64,000 bases of DNA from Azorinus chamasolen (taxonomy: Eukaryota; Mollusca; Bivalvia; Cardiida; Solecurtidae). How positions within the stretch are numbered: position 1 is the stretch's first letter; every line of letters begins with the position of its first letter. The stretch covers positions 58,262,480-58,326,479 of the forward strand of contig OY755242.1 in assembly GCA_963576725.1 (NCBI GenBank), given 5' to 3'. The position numbers and the translations under genes are program-made. This document shows, in pieces, positions 21,145 to 30,737 of this stretch. The notes below the pieces were generated by a model. That model did no database searches, was not told the origin of the DNA, and was given only the letters and a program-made list of their open reading frames with translations.

Positions 21145-21391
21145 CTCTAAGCACAACTCGTTATATAGATCAGTCTGCATACATATACAACTGGTTATAT
21201 AGTTCAGTCTGCATACATATACAACTCGTTATATAGTTCAGTCTGCATACATATACAACTCGTTATATAGTCAGTCTGCATACATATACAACTCGTTATA
21301 TAGTTCAGTCTGCATACATATACAACTCGTTATATAGTTCAGTCTGCATACATATACAACTCGTTATATAGTTCAGTCTGCATACATATAC
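21145..21391 (+). repeat. 34-bp minisatellite, about seven copies
   Basis: ACAACTCGTTATATAGTTCA then GTCTGCATACATAT repeats in the intron after exon d. Confidence 0.93.
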
Positions 21392-21399
21392 GGTTATAG

Positions 21400-22140
21400 C
21401 TTTAAACAATATAAGACCAAATGAGTGATTACAACTGCAACACTTGTTTGGCCAATCATCAAACCGGGTATTTAAAAAATGTGCTCGATTAATTAAATCG
21501 AGTCTTCATACTGTCTGTTAAGAGTTCGAGATTTGGCGAGGCTTTCATTCTTAATTCGCTTAGAGTTTGAGCTGTCCCATAGCTATCATTAGGTGTTATA
21601 CGGGGCACTGCGCATGCGAGGGATTTGTTTCAAGACCCACTCAGTCTCGTGCTAGCTTTATATGGTAATCTTTACTGCACTTCCACGTGGAGTGCGACGA
21701 CTCCCGTTTTTCCTGTATAATGAAAAAGAAACAAAAAGACTTGTTCATAAATAGAATTCTTGAACATTGCACATAGCAAGCGTACATGCTACAGAAAATG
21801 AGACACAGCTTGCTGAGATATGTTAGTTACATAATGATAACCATTAGCTTTCCTTCACAGTTGTTGTTCATAAAACTGAGGCATGGATTTTTAGCATTGA
21901 TGGCTTCAGCTCACAACGGTTTTGCATGTAATTGCGTGGACTAGACAGTTGGTAGCTTTCAATTTGTGTCGCGGTAAATTTATGATTCTTTCATATTCAG
22001 CCCAGCACCTATACAGAAATGTTAATTGATACATGTATCCGAAATTATAAAGTAAGGATTTGGACCCTGAAAAAATTGCAGGCCAGGGTTATTGCCCTTT
22101 CATTTGTGAAAAACTGGAAAGCAATATAAATAGTATTCAT
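21400..22140. other. intron, nothing recognised
   Basis: Unique sequence up to exon e; no ORF or palindrome seen. Confidence 0.55.
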
Positions 22141-22150
22141 TCTTTTTCAG

Positions 22151-22300
22151 CCAAACCGAACGCCATGGGTTAAGATTATTAAGTCTCTACCTGTATGGGC
22201 CATTGCAATAACCATTACAACTGCCGACTGGGGACTTTACACCTTCCTGACTAATATACCAGCCTACTTTAACGAAATATTCGACTACAACATAGTAGAG
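22151..22300 (+). CDS. SLC17 transporter, exon e (TM7)
   Basis: 150 nt, exactly 50 codons, phase 0 at both ends. The acceptor is TCTTTTTCAG and the donor GAG|GTAATT. It encodes PWVKIIKSLPVWAIAIT then a TM7 helix with ADWGLYTFLTNIPAYF. In the family this is the SLPVWAI...W.FYTLLT.LP.Y region at the start of the C-terminal half. Alignment is colinear with no internal stops. Confidence 0.94.
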
Positions 22301-22321
22301 GTAATTGACATCCATTTGTTA

Positions 22322-22483
22322 AACCTTAACCATGTAGAGACACCTTTTGACACATTTGCAAACAGATAAGACCCATATCAGACGGTTCCTGTAGGATGAT
22401 CATGACGCCATAAAAAATGTCATATAAGTTATATTCACCTAATAATTATTCCAGACATGAATATTCATGGGGTAAAGGGCTTA
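22322..22483. mobile_element. I-family MITE, reversed and degenerate
   Basis: TTAACCATGTAGAGACACC...ACATGAATATTCATGGGGTA then AAGGGCTTAG. Confidence 0.55.
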
Positions 22484-22490
22484 GCATATT

Positions 22491-22574
22491 TTAACCCATT
22501 CCCGCATATTGACGTCTTTTGGCGCCTTTGTAAAAAGTTACTCCTTGAAACCATTCGGATAGATGAGTGTTTCT
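22491..22574. mobile_element. E-family MITE, left half (split by a large insertion)
   Basis: TTTAACCCATTCCCGCATAT...CTTGAAACCATTCGGATAG. The matching right half appears 6.5 kb away at about 29048-29185. Confidence 0.6.
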
Positions 22575-22719
22575 TATGGAGGACGATCAACGCCAAAATT
22601 GCATCATGCTTTGTGGCATTTCAATTTGCTTCATGTTAAATGCATTATGCTAAATGATTATTGCATGTCACGATGTGCTTTCTTCTTTCTTTGAAGTTTC
22701 TTCCTCGATCCGACATTTG

Positions 22720-23965
22720 ACCTTCTGTAAACTTATTTATTGATTATTATAACGTCAAATCACTGGCACTTGATCGAAATAGACTATAGTTGTGTAATAT
22801 AATAGTTATATCATATACATGGTGCGGCAGCCGATTCGTCTATTGTATCGTACCGGAGTAAATTTCCGATATAAAACGCAGATCAACGCGAAATCTACCC
22901 AGCAGCCGGGAAGAAAAGACATTTATCTCTGTAGAAACGGTCAGTTCTTGTCCATTAACAAACGTCTATCGAAGCTATTTGATGATATTTCAGGGAGAAA
23001 TTGACAGAGTTGATTTGTCAGGACTTTCATTCCGTGTTAACTTCCGGTGACCTCCTCTGACCCCGAGAAAATGTTACGAGCCATTTGATTGGTTGACAAT
23101 GACCCGGTTATTTCGACTGTCTGCTCGAAGTCAAACTACATGTAAACATAAATACTTGAACAGCTCTGATCTAACATTTCGACCACTAAGGGCCTTTTTC
23201 AAAGATTGTCATGTCAAAATACTCGTCACATTGTTGTTACATGCATTCAGCCATAAAATCAAAGAGAACAATGTTGATCTAGCGTCATGGTGACGTAAAG
23301 TCGTTACTTTAAATATCATGACGTCACCAAATGACGTCGTGAGCGCGTCTTTCTTTGATAACATTGAAACTTCATCAAATAACAAAACATCCGTTCGCAA
23401 AACATTCTGACGGACATTTGCATCATCATCCCTCACTAGCCTACTAGCCTCGTCATAATGACCAGTAACCACAAAGTTGTGGCCTTCTAAAATGGTTTTA
23501 TTGCCAACATTTGCATTTTAAAGACAAATATTTGACAGACCGCGGGAACAACAGCGCTTGACACACCTCTCTGATTTGTCCAATGAATACTCCCGTTTCA
23601 ACCGAGACACTTGAAGGTCGCTCAAACCGGAAGTTGACTAGGAAGGAAAACGGCGACAAAATCAAACACCAATTTCTCCTCCAAATATCATCAAATATTT
23701 TCGATAGGTGCTAGTTTATGGACAAGAACTTACCGTTTCTACAGAGATGAATGTCTTTCCTTCCCGACCGATGAGTAGATTTCACGTTGATCTGCGTTTT
23801 ATATCGGAAATTTCGGCCGGAACGGAACAGGGGGAGAATCGGCTGCCGCACCATGTAGTGTATTAATGTACTAGTTGCTATAAATAAACTATAGTCTTTT
23901 TCGATCAAGTGCCAGTGCGTCAAATAATGTGTTTCATTGTTTAAACTTCTTTGGAGCATATTCTT
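22720..23965. mobile_element. inverted-repeat element with helicase-like fragment
   Basis: Left arm about 22760-23010 and right arm about 23690-23950 are inverted (CACTGGCACTTGATCGAAA, ATGGTGCGGCAGCCGATTC, CATTTATCTCTGTAGAAACG). The open frames in the arms mirror each other and are probably not coding. The ~600-bp interior holds the fragment at 23330-23515. Confidence 0.65.
23330..23515 (-). pseudogene. PIF1-like helicase fragment (tentative)
   Basis: The minus frame reads NKTILEGHNFVVTGHYDEAS and then VLRTDVLLFDEVSMLSKKDA. GHN.VVTG resembles the strand before the Walker A loop of PIF1-type helicases, and TDVLLFDEVSMLS resembles Walker B (D-E-x-S-M). The GxGKT loop itself is missing, so this would be an internally deleted remnant. 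PIF1-type helicases are carried by Helitron/Helentron transposons. The match rests on two short motifs. Confidence 0.35.
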
Positions 23966-24250
23966 TGTGCTATTTGCTTGGTGCTTGGTGCTTGATGCTT
24001 GATGCTTGATGCGTGGTTCGTTGTTCCAACTTCGCCCCGGCCTTTGTCGTACTCTAGTCAGTTCGGACTAAAATGCTGAAGTGATTTGCCGAATACATAG
24101 GTAATAAAGAAGGAAAACGCTGAAGACATAGAAATAGAAGGATTTCAAAAAACACAAAGAAATAGAAGGGTTACTGATCCATTACATTAGAGAGAGTTTG
24201 TGTGGGGGTGGGGTGGGGTATTTACTGCTGGGAGAAGTATAACAATAACA

Positions 24251-24480
24251 AGAGGGTCTGAAAGGCCCTGACATCGCTCACCAGACAATCGACGAGAAGA
24301 TTTTCTAAGTTTTCACTATGTGTTTCTATAGAAAACTAGCCGGCCCTGGGATGAACCAATTTTGACACAAGTAGCATAATTTATGTTACTTTTGTAGAGG
24401 ACCTCAAGTGAAGAAAATTTAAGAAAATGTAAATGAAAACATATAACAATGTAAATCTAAATAAGGGCATGCACAAAAGT
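24251..24480. repeat. C-family dispersed repeat
   Basis: AACAAGAGGGTCTGAAAGGC then CCTGACATCGCTCACC, related to 1349-1386; the 3' extent is uncertain. Confidence 0.5.
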
Positions 24481-24837
24481 ATGTATACCCTCTCCCTGGG
24501 CAAATTGGTTGAATTTCAGAAAGAATATATTAATCTATATCGTTAATAACTCAAAGTCTCATCAGGTTCAATTAGTTTACACTCTAACTGCATTTTTCAA
24601 AATTTGAAGCAGAAGTCATTTTAGATTAACTAGTATTGAGCAAAAATATTTTCTCGTATTTATAATAATGACAGCGTGGGTAAATGACGTCACAAATATG
24701 TGATTTTAATAGCGCGTGCATTCATCCACCTGAATCTGGGTCAGATGTCATTTATGCATTTCATTTTTTATGTGCAACACTTTATATATTATAGCTTTAT
24801 ATTAACTATTTGGATGCTAGTGGCAAATCAAATCTAT

Positions 24838-24905
24838 GATAACAGATTGGATCCAGATTAGACGCCATGTTACTCGGAGTTTTATCAGAATCCAAATGCG
24901 TGTCC
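24838..24905. mobile_element. F-family hairpin, degenerate
   Basis: AGATTGGATCCAGATTAGAC and TTTTATCAGAATCCAAATG pair imperfectly. Confidence 0.5.
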
Positions 24906-25157
24906 ATAAAGAATAAATCTACAAATTGAAAAGCAGACAACATTTATTAATTTCTGAACATTGATTTCTTGTGTATATAGATCTGTGTTTTACTCTTTTG
25001 TATTTTGTATGAAATGCTTGTTTTGAGGGCGTCAAGGTAGATTAGTCATTATGACTAATTTAGCTACCCTCGTTAAACAAAGTATTCAATGTTCAAAATT
25101 TCAGATATTTTCATTACACCTTCATGAGTTATTATTATTCATATCTTAATTCATTTT

Positions 25158-25403
25158 CAACCCTTCCCCTGTTCTATGTTTATTCAAAATTTAAATACCT
25201 ACTGAATATTCATGGACAAAATAGTTATAATGAAATATGGAAGGTGGGACAGTGTAGACATTTTAGAAAGTAAAGAAATCTCTTTCAAATTCTATTGACA
25301 AACAGAGCGGACCCAGATCAGACAGCTGCTATAGGAGCCATCTGATCTGGGTCTGCTGTGTTTGCAAATGTGTTAAAAGATGTTAACATGAGAGAAAGGG
25401 TTA
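25158..25403. mobile_element. B-family MITE
   Basis: AACCCTTCCCCTGTTCTATG...CATGAGAGAAAGGGTTA with perfect core palindrome. Confidence 0.85.
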
Positions 25404-25542
25404 GTAAACATATTATAAGTATATTGTACACAAAATGAAAATAATGTAATGCAATGTATTTCTCAAACCCAATATAATTCTAATAAAGATATGCTATTTT
25501 ATGATATATTAGACATGTTTATAAATATTTATACATGTAATC

Positions 25543-25620
25543 TTAGCCCTTTCCCTGTTCTATATTTAGTCCCGATTCCAATACCTATACAGAATATTTA
25601 TGGACCAAATAATATAATGA
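25543..25620. mobile_element. B-family MITE, left part, interrupted
   Basis: TTAGCCCTTTCCCTGTTCTA...CCAAATAATATAATGA; continues at 27921 beyond the inserted element. Confidence 0.8.
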
Positions 25621-27920
25621 AACAAGAGAGTCGTCACGGGTGACAAATGCCCCCAAAGTGTTTGACACCGAAATGCATTTTGGCGGAAAAACAATACAAT
25701 GTAATGCAGGTGTAACATGAAATTTTGATGCTGTTAAAAATGACACAGGAGTCAGTTCTTAACATTAGAAACAGAACCTTTGACGATTATGATAGCTAAG
25801 AAAAGAGCCAAGGGTCAAAACTTAGTTTAAAAGGACCCCAAGTCATTCTCAACGTTAAGTTTAAAAGGACCCCAAGTCATTCTCAACGTTAAAAAGGACC
25901 CTGGGTTGATTGTCAACATTTAAGGTATAGGAGATATGCTCTGGACAAGCTTTTTGTATCTGGTAAGGTATAGGAGATATGCTCCGGACTGTAAAATTGA
26001 GGTCAAAGGTCAAGGTCAAGGTCAGTGATCTGAAAATGGTACACGACTCTTCGCCATCCCAAGATGAACTCACAAACCAAATTTGGAATCCGTAGCTGGT
26101 AAGGTATAGGAGAAATGCTCCGGACAAGCTTTGTGTAAAATCTAGGTCAAAGGTCAAGGTCACAGTGACCTGAAAATGGTACGCGACACACCGCCATCCC
26201 AAGATAAACTCACACACCAAATTTGGAATCCGTAGCTGGTAAGGTATAGGAGATATTCTCTGGACAACCTTTTTTGTAAAATCGAGGTCGAAGGTCAAGG
26301 TCAAGGTCACAGTGACCTGAAAGTGGTACGCGACATTCCTCCATCCCAAGATGAACTCACACACCAAATTTGGAATCCGTAGCTGGTAAAGTATAGGAGA
26401 TATACTCCGGACAAGCTTTTTGCAGCTGGTAAGGTATAAGCTTTTTGTAAAATCGAGGTCAAAGGTCAAGGTCACAGTGACCTGAAAATGATACGCGACA
26501 CTCCGTCATCCCAAGATGAACTCACATACCAAATTTTGGATCCGTAGCTGGTTAAGGTATAGGAGATATGCTCCGGACAAGCTTTTTGTAAAATCGAGGT
26601 CAAAGGTCAAGGTCACAGTGACCTGAAAATGGTACGCGACACTCAAGGTGATCTCACACACCAAATTTGGAATCCGTATCTGGTAAGGTATAGGAGATAT
26701 GCTCTGGACAAGCTTTTTGTAAAATCGGTCAAAGGTCAAGGTCAAGGTCCGGTGATCTGAAAATGGTATGCGACACTCCTCCATCCCAATATGAACTCAC
26801 ACACCAAATTTGGAATCCTTGGCTGGTAAGGTATAGTTGATATACTCCGGACAAGCTTTTTGTAGCTGGTAAGGTATAAGCTTTTTTTTAAAATCGAGGT
26901 CAAAGGTCAAGGTCAAGGTCACAGTGACCTGGAAATAGTACACGACACTCCGCCATCCAAAGAAGAACTCACACACCAAATTTGGAATCTGTAGCTGGTA
27001 AGGTAAAGGAGATATGCTCTGGACAAGCTTTTTGTAAAATCGGTCAAAGGTCATGGTCAAGGTCACAGTGATCTGAAAATGGTACGCGACACTCCTCCAT
27101 CCCAAGATGAACTCACACACCAAATTTGGAATCCTTAGCTGGTAAGGAATAGGAGATATACTCCGGACAAGCTTTTTGTAGCTGGTAAGGTATAAGCTTT
27201 TTTTAAAATCGAGGTCAAATGTCAAGGTCAAGGTCACAGTGACCTGGAAATGGTACGCGACACTCCGCCATCCCAAGATGAACTCACACACCAAATTTGG
27301 AATCTGTAGCTGGTAAGGTAAAGGAGATATGCTCCGGACAAGCTTTTTGTAAAATCGGTCAAAGGTCATGGTCAAGGTCACAGTGATCTGAAAATGGTAC
27401 GCGACACTCCTCCATCCCAAGATGAACTCACACACCAAATTTGGAATCCTTAGCTGGTAAGGTATAGGAGATATACTCCGGACAAGCTTTTTGTAGTTGG
27501 TAAGGTATAAGCTTTTTGTAAAATTGAGGTCAAAGGTCAAGGTCAAGGTCAGTGACCTGGAAATGGTACGCGACACTCCGCCATCCCAAGATGAACTCAC
27601 ACACCAAATTTGGAATCTGTAGCTGGTAAGGTAAAGGAGATATGCTCCGGACAAGCTTTTTGCAAAATCAAGGTCAAAGGTCAAGGTCAAGGTCACAGTG
27701 ACATGAAAATGGTATGCGACACTCCCCCATCCCAAGATGAACTCACACACCAAATTTGGTATCCATAGCTGATGTGACAAAGGAAATATACTCCGGACAA
27801 AAGGTACACACACCCACCCACCCACCCACCCACCCACCCACACACCCACCCACCCACCCACTCACACACACACGCACGGTGCGATCACTATATGCTGCCA
27901 AAGCCTAGCTTTGGGGGCAT
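25621..27920 (-). mobile_element. tandem-repeat mobile element (minus), inserted in a B-family MITE
   Basis: The left end AACAAGAGAGTCGTCACGGG and the right end TTTGGGGGCATA are the reverse complements of the 3' and 5' ends of the plus-oriented copies. The interior is a different but related satellite (units of about 150-190 bp, roughly 25860-27780) and a (CCCA)n block at 27807-27862 replacing the TCCG block. The flanking B MITE is split at ATAATGA|...|AAATATGG. A 354-codon minus frame at 26797-27861 is an artefact of the array. Confidence 0.82.
25860..27780 (-). repeat. degenerate satellite with estrogen-response-element-like palindromes
   Basis: About eleven units containing CACACACCAAATTTGGAATC, AGGAGATATGCTCCGGACAA and AGGTCAAAGGTCAAGGTCAC. 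The 13-mer GGTCACAGTGACC occurs exactly at 26158, 26305, 26470, 26611, 26917 and 27232. Near-matches (GTGATC or GTGACA) occur in other units. Some units carry an extra short AGCTGGTAAGGTATAAGC segment. Confidence 0.88.
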
Positions 27921-28050
27921 AAATATGGAAGGTGGAAAATTGCAGTCATTTCAGAAATTCTAAATAAACAGATGAATGAAATTCCTTTAGCAATCAGAGC
28001 AGATCCTGATCAGACGGTCCGTAAATGAGCCACGCGTGGTCTATCACACA
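27921..28050. mobile_element. B-family MITE, right part, interrupted
   Basis: AAATATGGAAGGTGGAAAAT...CAGAGCAGATCCTGATCAGA continues the left part at 25543-25620; the right terminus has decayed. Confidence 0.75.
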
Positions 28051-28074
28051 TCGGCGATCAGGGTACTACACAGT

Positions 28075-28220
28075 TGACCCTTTCCTCAATGAATATTCAT
28101 GTGAAAAATAATGACAATGAAAAAGCATATGGACACGTGAGTTTTATCAGGGCAAACTATGCAGAATGATATCTATGACAGACCATCAGCAAACAAGACA
28201 GACCCTGATCAGACGGACAT
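28075..28220. mobile_element. I-family MITE, left half
   Basis: TTGACCCTTTCCTCAATGAA...CAGACCCTGATCAGACGGA. Confidence 0.55.
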
Positions 28221-28916
28221 GAAAAAGCAACAAATAAAATTGCACCAAAGGCAACATCATTTTTAAATAATTAATCCCCGCCATACACACACTTCTCAAT
28301 AATGTTCTTTTTTCGCTCAAAACAACATTTAAAAACCAAATCAAACATTTAATTCGATCTACGTTGAATCCATCCTCAGTACTTTCAGTAGTTTGATTAT
28401 CTGGTTTTACATGCAGCGCCACCTATATGGCGAGTTCGGCTGAAGTGCATTATGCCTTCGGCGTTCGTCGTTCGGCTTTATGTTTGTTGCTATGGGCTTA
28501 CCGCATTGGGTCGTGTGTCGTTGGGACATGTGTCATTGAAGAAACTTCAATGAAAGAAGGACTCCCATCTTGACATGCAATAATCGTTTAGCAAACTGTT
28601 CAATACCACAATGCAGGATGCATTTATCATGAAGCAAACTGAAATGCCACAATGCATGATGCATTTAACATGAAGCAAACTGAAATGCCACAAAGCATGA
28701 TGCAATTTTGGCGTTGATCGTCCTCCATAGTTTCTCACATACCTTCCCTTATCTCCGAGTTAGAACAACAGGTTAAGATTTCCTTATCTGTAACACGTGT
28801 AAGATCACTTTAGAACGTATGACGTCATATATGACGTCAAGCCATGGAAACCTATGTTTACATGTCATTTAAACGGCGAAAATACACTTTTTTGATATGT
28901 GAAAAAAAGAATCTGA

Positions 28917-29044
28917 TGCTCGTTGTCTTTTAAGATCACATGTTCCTAAACTCACCAAGAAAATGTTATTAAGCTCGCCAAGGCTCGCTTAATGACATTT
29001 TCTAAGGCTCGTTTAGGAACATGTGATCTTAAAAGACAACTCGC
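28917..29044. repeat. long hairpin
   Basis: CGTTGTCTTTTAAGATCACA (28921) and TGTGATCTTAAAAGACAAC (29022) start two ~60-bp arms that meet around GCTCGCCAAGGCTCGC. Resembles the hairpins at 43496 and 47942 in layout. Confidence 0.85.
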
Positions 29045-29047
29045 AAC

Positions 29048-29185
29048 AGATCCTCTATTTGCTCCATAGAAGCAATGCTCTATTTATCACAATGGTTTCA
29101 ATACTTTACAATATTAAGATTTTCCTTGTTTCTAGAAAATTCTCCCTTAAGTACATGTAGATTTAATCAATGAGATTGGATCTAA
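29048..29185. mobile_element. E-family MITE, right half
   Basis: TTTGCTCCATAGAAGCAATG...CACAATGGTTTCAATACTTT...GAGATTGGATCTAAAAGAG; no left terminus next to it. Confidence 0.55.
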
Positions 29186-29439
29186 AAGAGTATACGTGCG
29201 AATGTGTTAATGTGATTAAGTTGGTTTTAAAACTTGACTTTGCAAACAGTCTGGACCCATATGATAGGGTTCCTAGCGGAGTCCACTCATCAAGATCTGC
29301 ACTGTGTGAATGTTGGTATAGTCCATTTGAAAAATCAGCATTGAAAGGGGTTTGCTGTACAGGGTTGAGACAAATGCTTATACACATGTAATAAAATCAT
29401 AATTTATACGGTACAGTAATGTTTAGTTAATGTAACCAC

Positions 29440-29530
29440 ATGACTTATTGACATAGGAGTTTTAACAACAGGTGGTAGCTTAATGCAGAGAAAATGTAAT
29501 GCAGAAAGCTATTTTTCTCAAAAACTTTCA
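29440..29530. mobile_element. A-family MITE, half copy
   Basis: AACAGGTGGTAGCTTAATGC...AATGCAGAAAGC matches one arm; the other arm is lost. Confidence 0.55.
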
Positions 29531-29591
29531 TTTCAAGTGTTTGTACATTCCACCATTTATGTTTATACGTACCATGGCAATGGACATGTTA

Positions 29592-29631
29592 TGTTCTGTT
29601 CTGTTCTGTTCTGTTCTGTTCTGTTCTGTAC
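29592..29631 (+). repeat. (TTCTG)n microsatellite
   Basis: Seven or so copies of TTCTG. The same motif, reversed, tails a retroposon-like end at 49672. Confidence 0.92.
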
Positions 29632-29667
29632 TATATGAGCTTCCTGTATAAAGTGTGCCATGTATTA

Positions 29668-29905
29668 ACCCCTTCTTTCACATAAACGCCTTTTCACCCA
29701 TTTGCAAACAGTAGCCCTAGATCAGACGGCTCGTATAGGAGCCCTCGGATTAGGGTCTGCTATGTTTACTTATGATATAATATAGATAGGATTCTACAGC
29801 CTCTGTCATTGCCAATAAACCATGTACCTATTGCTATCATAACAATTATTCAAATTTATTCTTTGCGTAATTTTTTACATAATTATTCATGGAGTAAAGG
29901 TTAAA
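29668..29905. mobile_element. I-family MITE, reversed
   Basis: TTAACCCCTTCTTTCACATA...ATTATTCATGGAGTAAAGG then TTAA. Confidence 0.75.
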
Positions 29906-29918
29906 CTGTCGCCCGTTT

Positions 29919-30167
29919 TAACCACTTTCCTGTTCTATATTTAGTCCAAAGTTTGATACCTACTGAATATTCATGGACAAAATAGTTCTAATAACATATG
30001 GAAGGTGGAACATTGAAGCCATTTTGGAAACTAAAGAAGCATTTATATCAACTTCCATTAGCAAACAGAGCAGATCCTGATCAGATGGCTCCTATATGAG
30101 CCATCTGATCTGGGTCTACTTAGTTTGCAAATGCATGAAAAGACGTTTATATGAGGGAAAGGGTTAA
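29919..30167. mobile_element. B-family MITE, full length
   Basis: TTAACCACTTTCCTGTTC...ATATGAGGGAAAGGGTTAA with the core palindrome around CTCCTATATGAG. Confidence 0.88.
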
Positions 30168-30342
30168 GATCCAGAATTATACTTCTTTTGAGTTTTCGTA
30201 TTATCGAGACTTTACTGTTTAAACTCTACATGTACCATAAAGCAAATGACTGAAAAATGTGTTCTGTGAAATAGTCTGAGAAAAATAAATATGTTTACCA
30301 TCTTATTACTATATTAATTACTGTGTTTTACTATTTGACTAG

Positions 30343-30475
30343 GGAGGACTACTGTCAGCTATGCCATTTCTCGGACTTTATTGTATCTCAATGGTTGCCA
30401 TACCAATAGCTGATTATCTACGAAGCAAGCATTTAATGTCGACAACCAAAGTGCGAAAACTGTTTAATTGTTTAG
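30343..30475 (+). CDS. SLC17 transporter, exon f (TM8)
   Basis: 133 nt: 44 codons plus one base. The acceptor is CTATTTGACTAG and the donor TTAG|GTAGAA. It encodes GGLLSAMPFLGLYCISMV (TM8) and IADYLRSKHLMSTTKVRKLF, matching the N/GLLS.LPYL....I...AD.LR....ST..VRK.F pattern typical of SLC17. It follows an 8-kb intron that contains most of the nested transposon region. Confidence 0.94.
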
Positions 30476-30493
30476 GTAGAAAAATATATTATC

Positions 30494-30692
30494 TTTAATC
30501 ATTTTCTTCATGAATATTCCTATCAAACTCTTTTTGAATATTATTTCAATTGTTGTATCAAAATATAAAATATTGCAGAATATTGCCCTGACATAAGAGA
30601 ATAAAATCTGTAAAATGTAATCAAACAGGGCAGATCCTGTGGCTCTACTCTGCAAAAGCGAAACCAGTCGGTATTTATGGAGTAAAGGGTTA
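30494..30692. mobile_element. I-family MITE
   Basis: TTAATCATTTTCTTCATGAA...TATTTATGGAGTAAAGGGTTA just downstream of exon f. Confidence 0.65.
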
Positions 30693-30737
30693 CTTGACTG
30701 GATATTTGATGGCATTAAATCTTGTATTGATAACATA

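Larger units (their letters stand above)
22575..28745. mobile_element. possible 6.2-kb composite insertion bounded by inverted repeats
   Basis: 22575-22712 and 28530-28745 are reverse complements over about 140-210 bp (TGGAGGACGATCAACGCC, ATTGCATCATGCTTTGTGGC, TTATTGCATGTCA). The right arm has an extra ~45-bp internal duplication. Inside lie an inverted-repeat element with a helicase-like fragment, B/C/F repeats and the 25621-27920 element. Whether the whole moved as one unit is inference. Confidence 0.45.

Noticed and set aside
22819..23004. Possible coding exon (61 codons starting MVRQPIRLLYR) and its minus-strand twin at 23711-23959
   Set aside because: The two are inverted-repeat copies of each other within a mobile element; no splice sites or known domain.
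26797..27861. 354-codon minus-strand frame and a 204-codon neighbour (25861-26475)
   Set aside because: They run through a ~160-bp satellite inside a mobile element; peptide repeats such as IPNLVCEFILGW simply mirror the DNA repeat.
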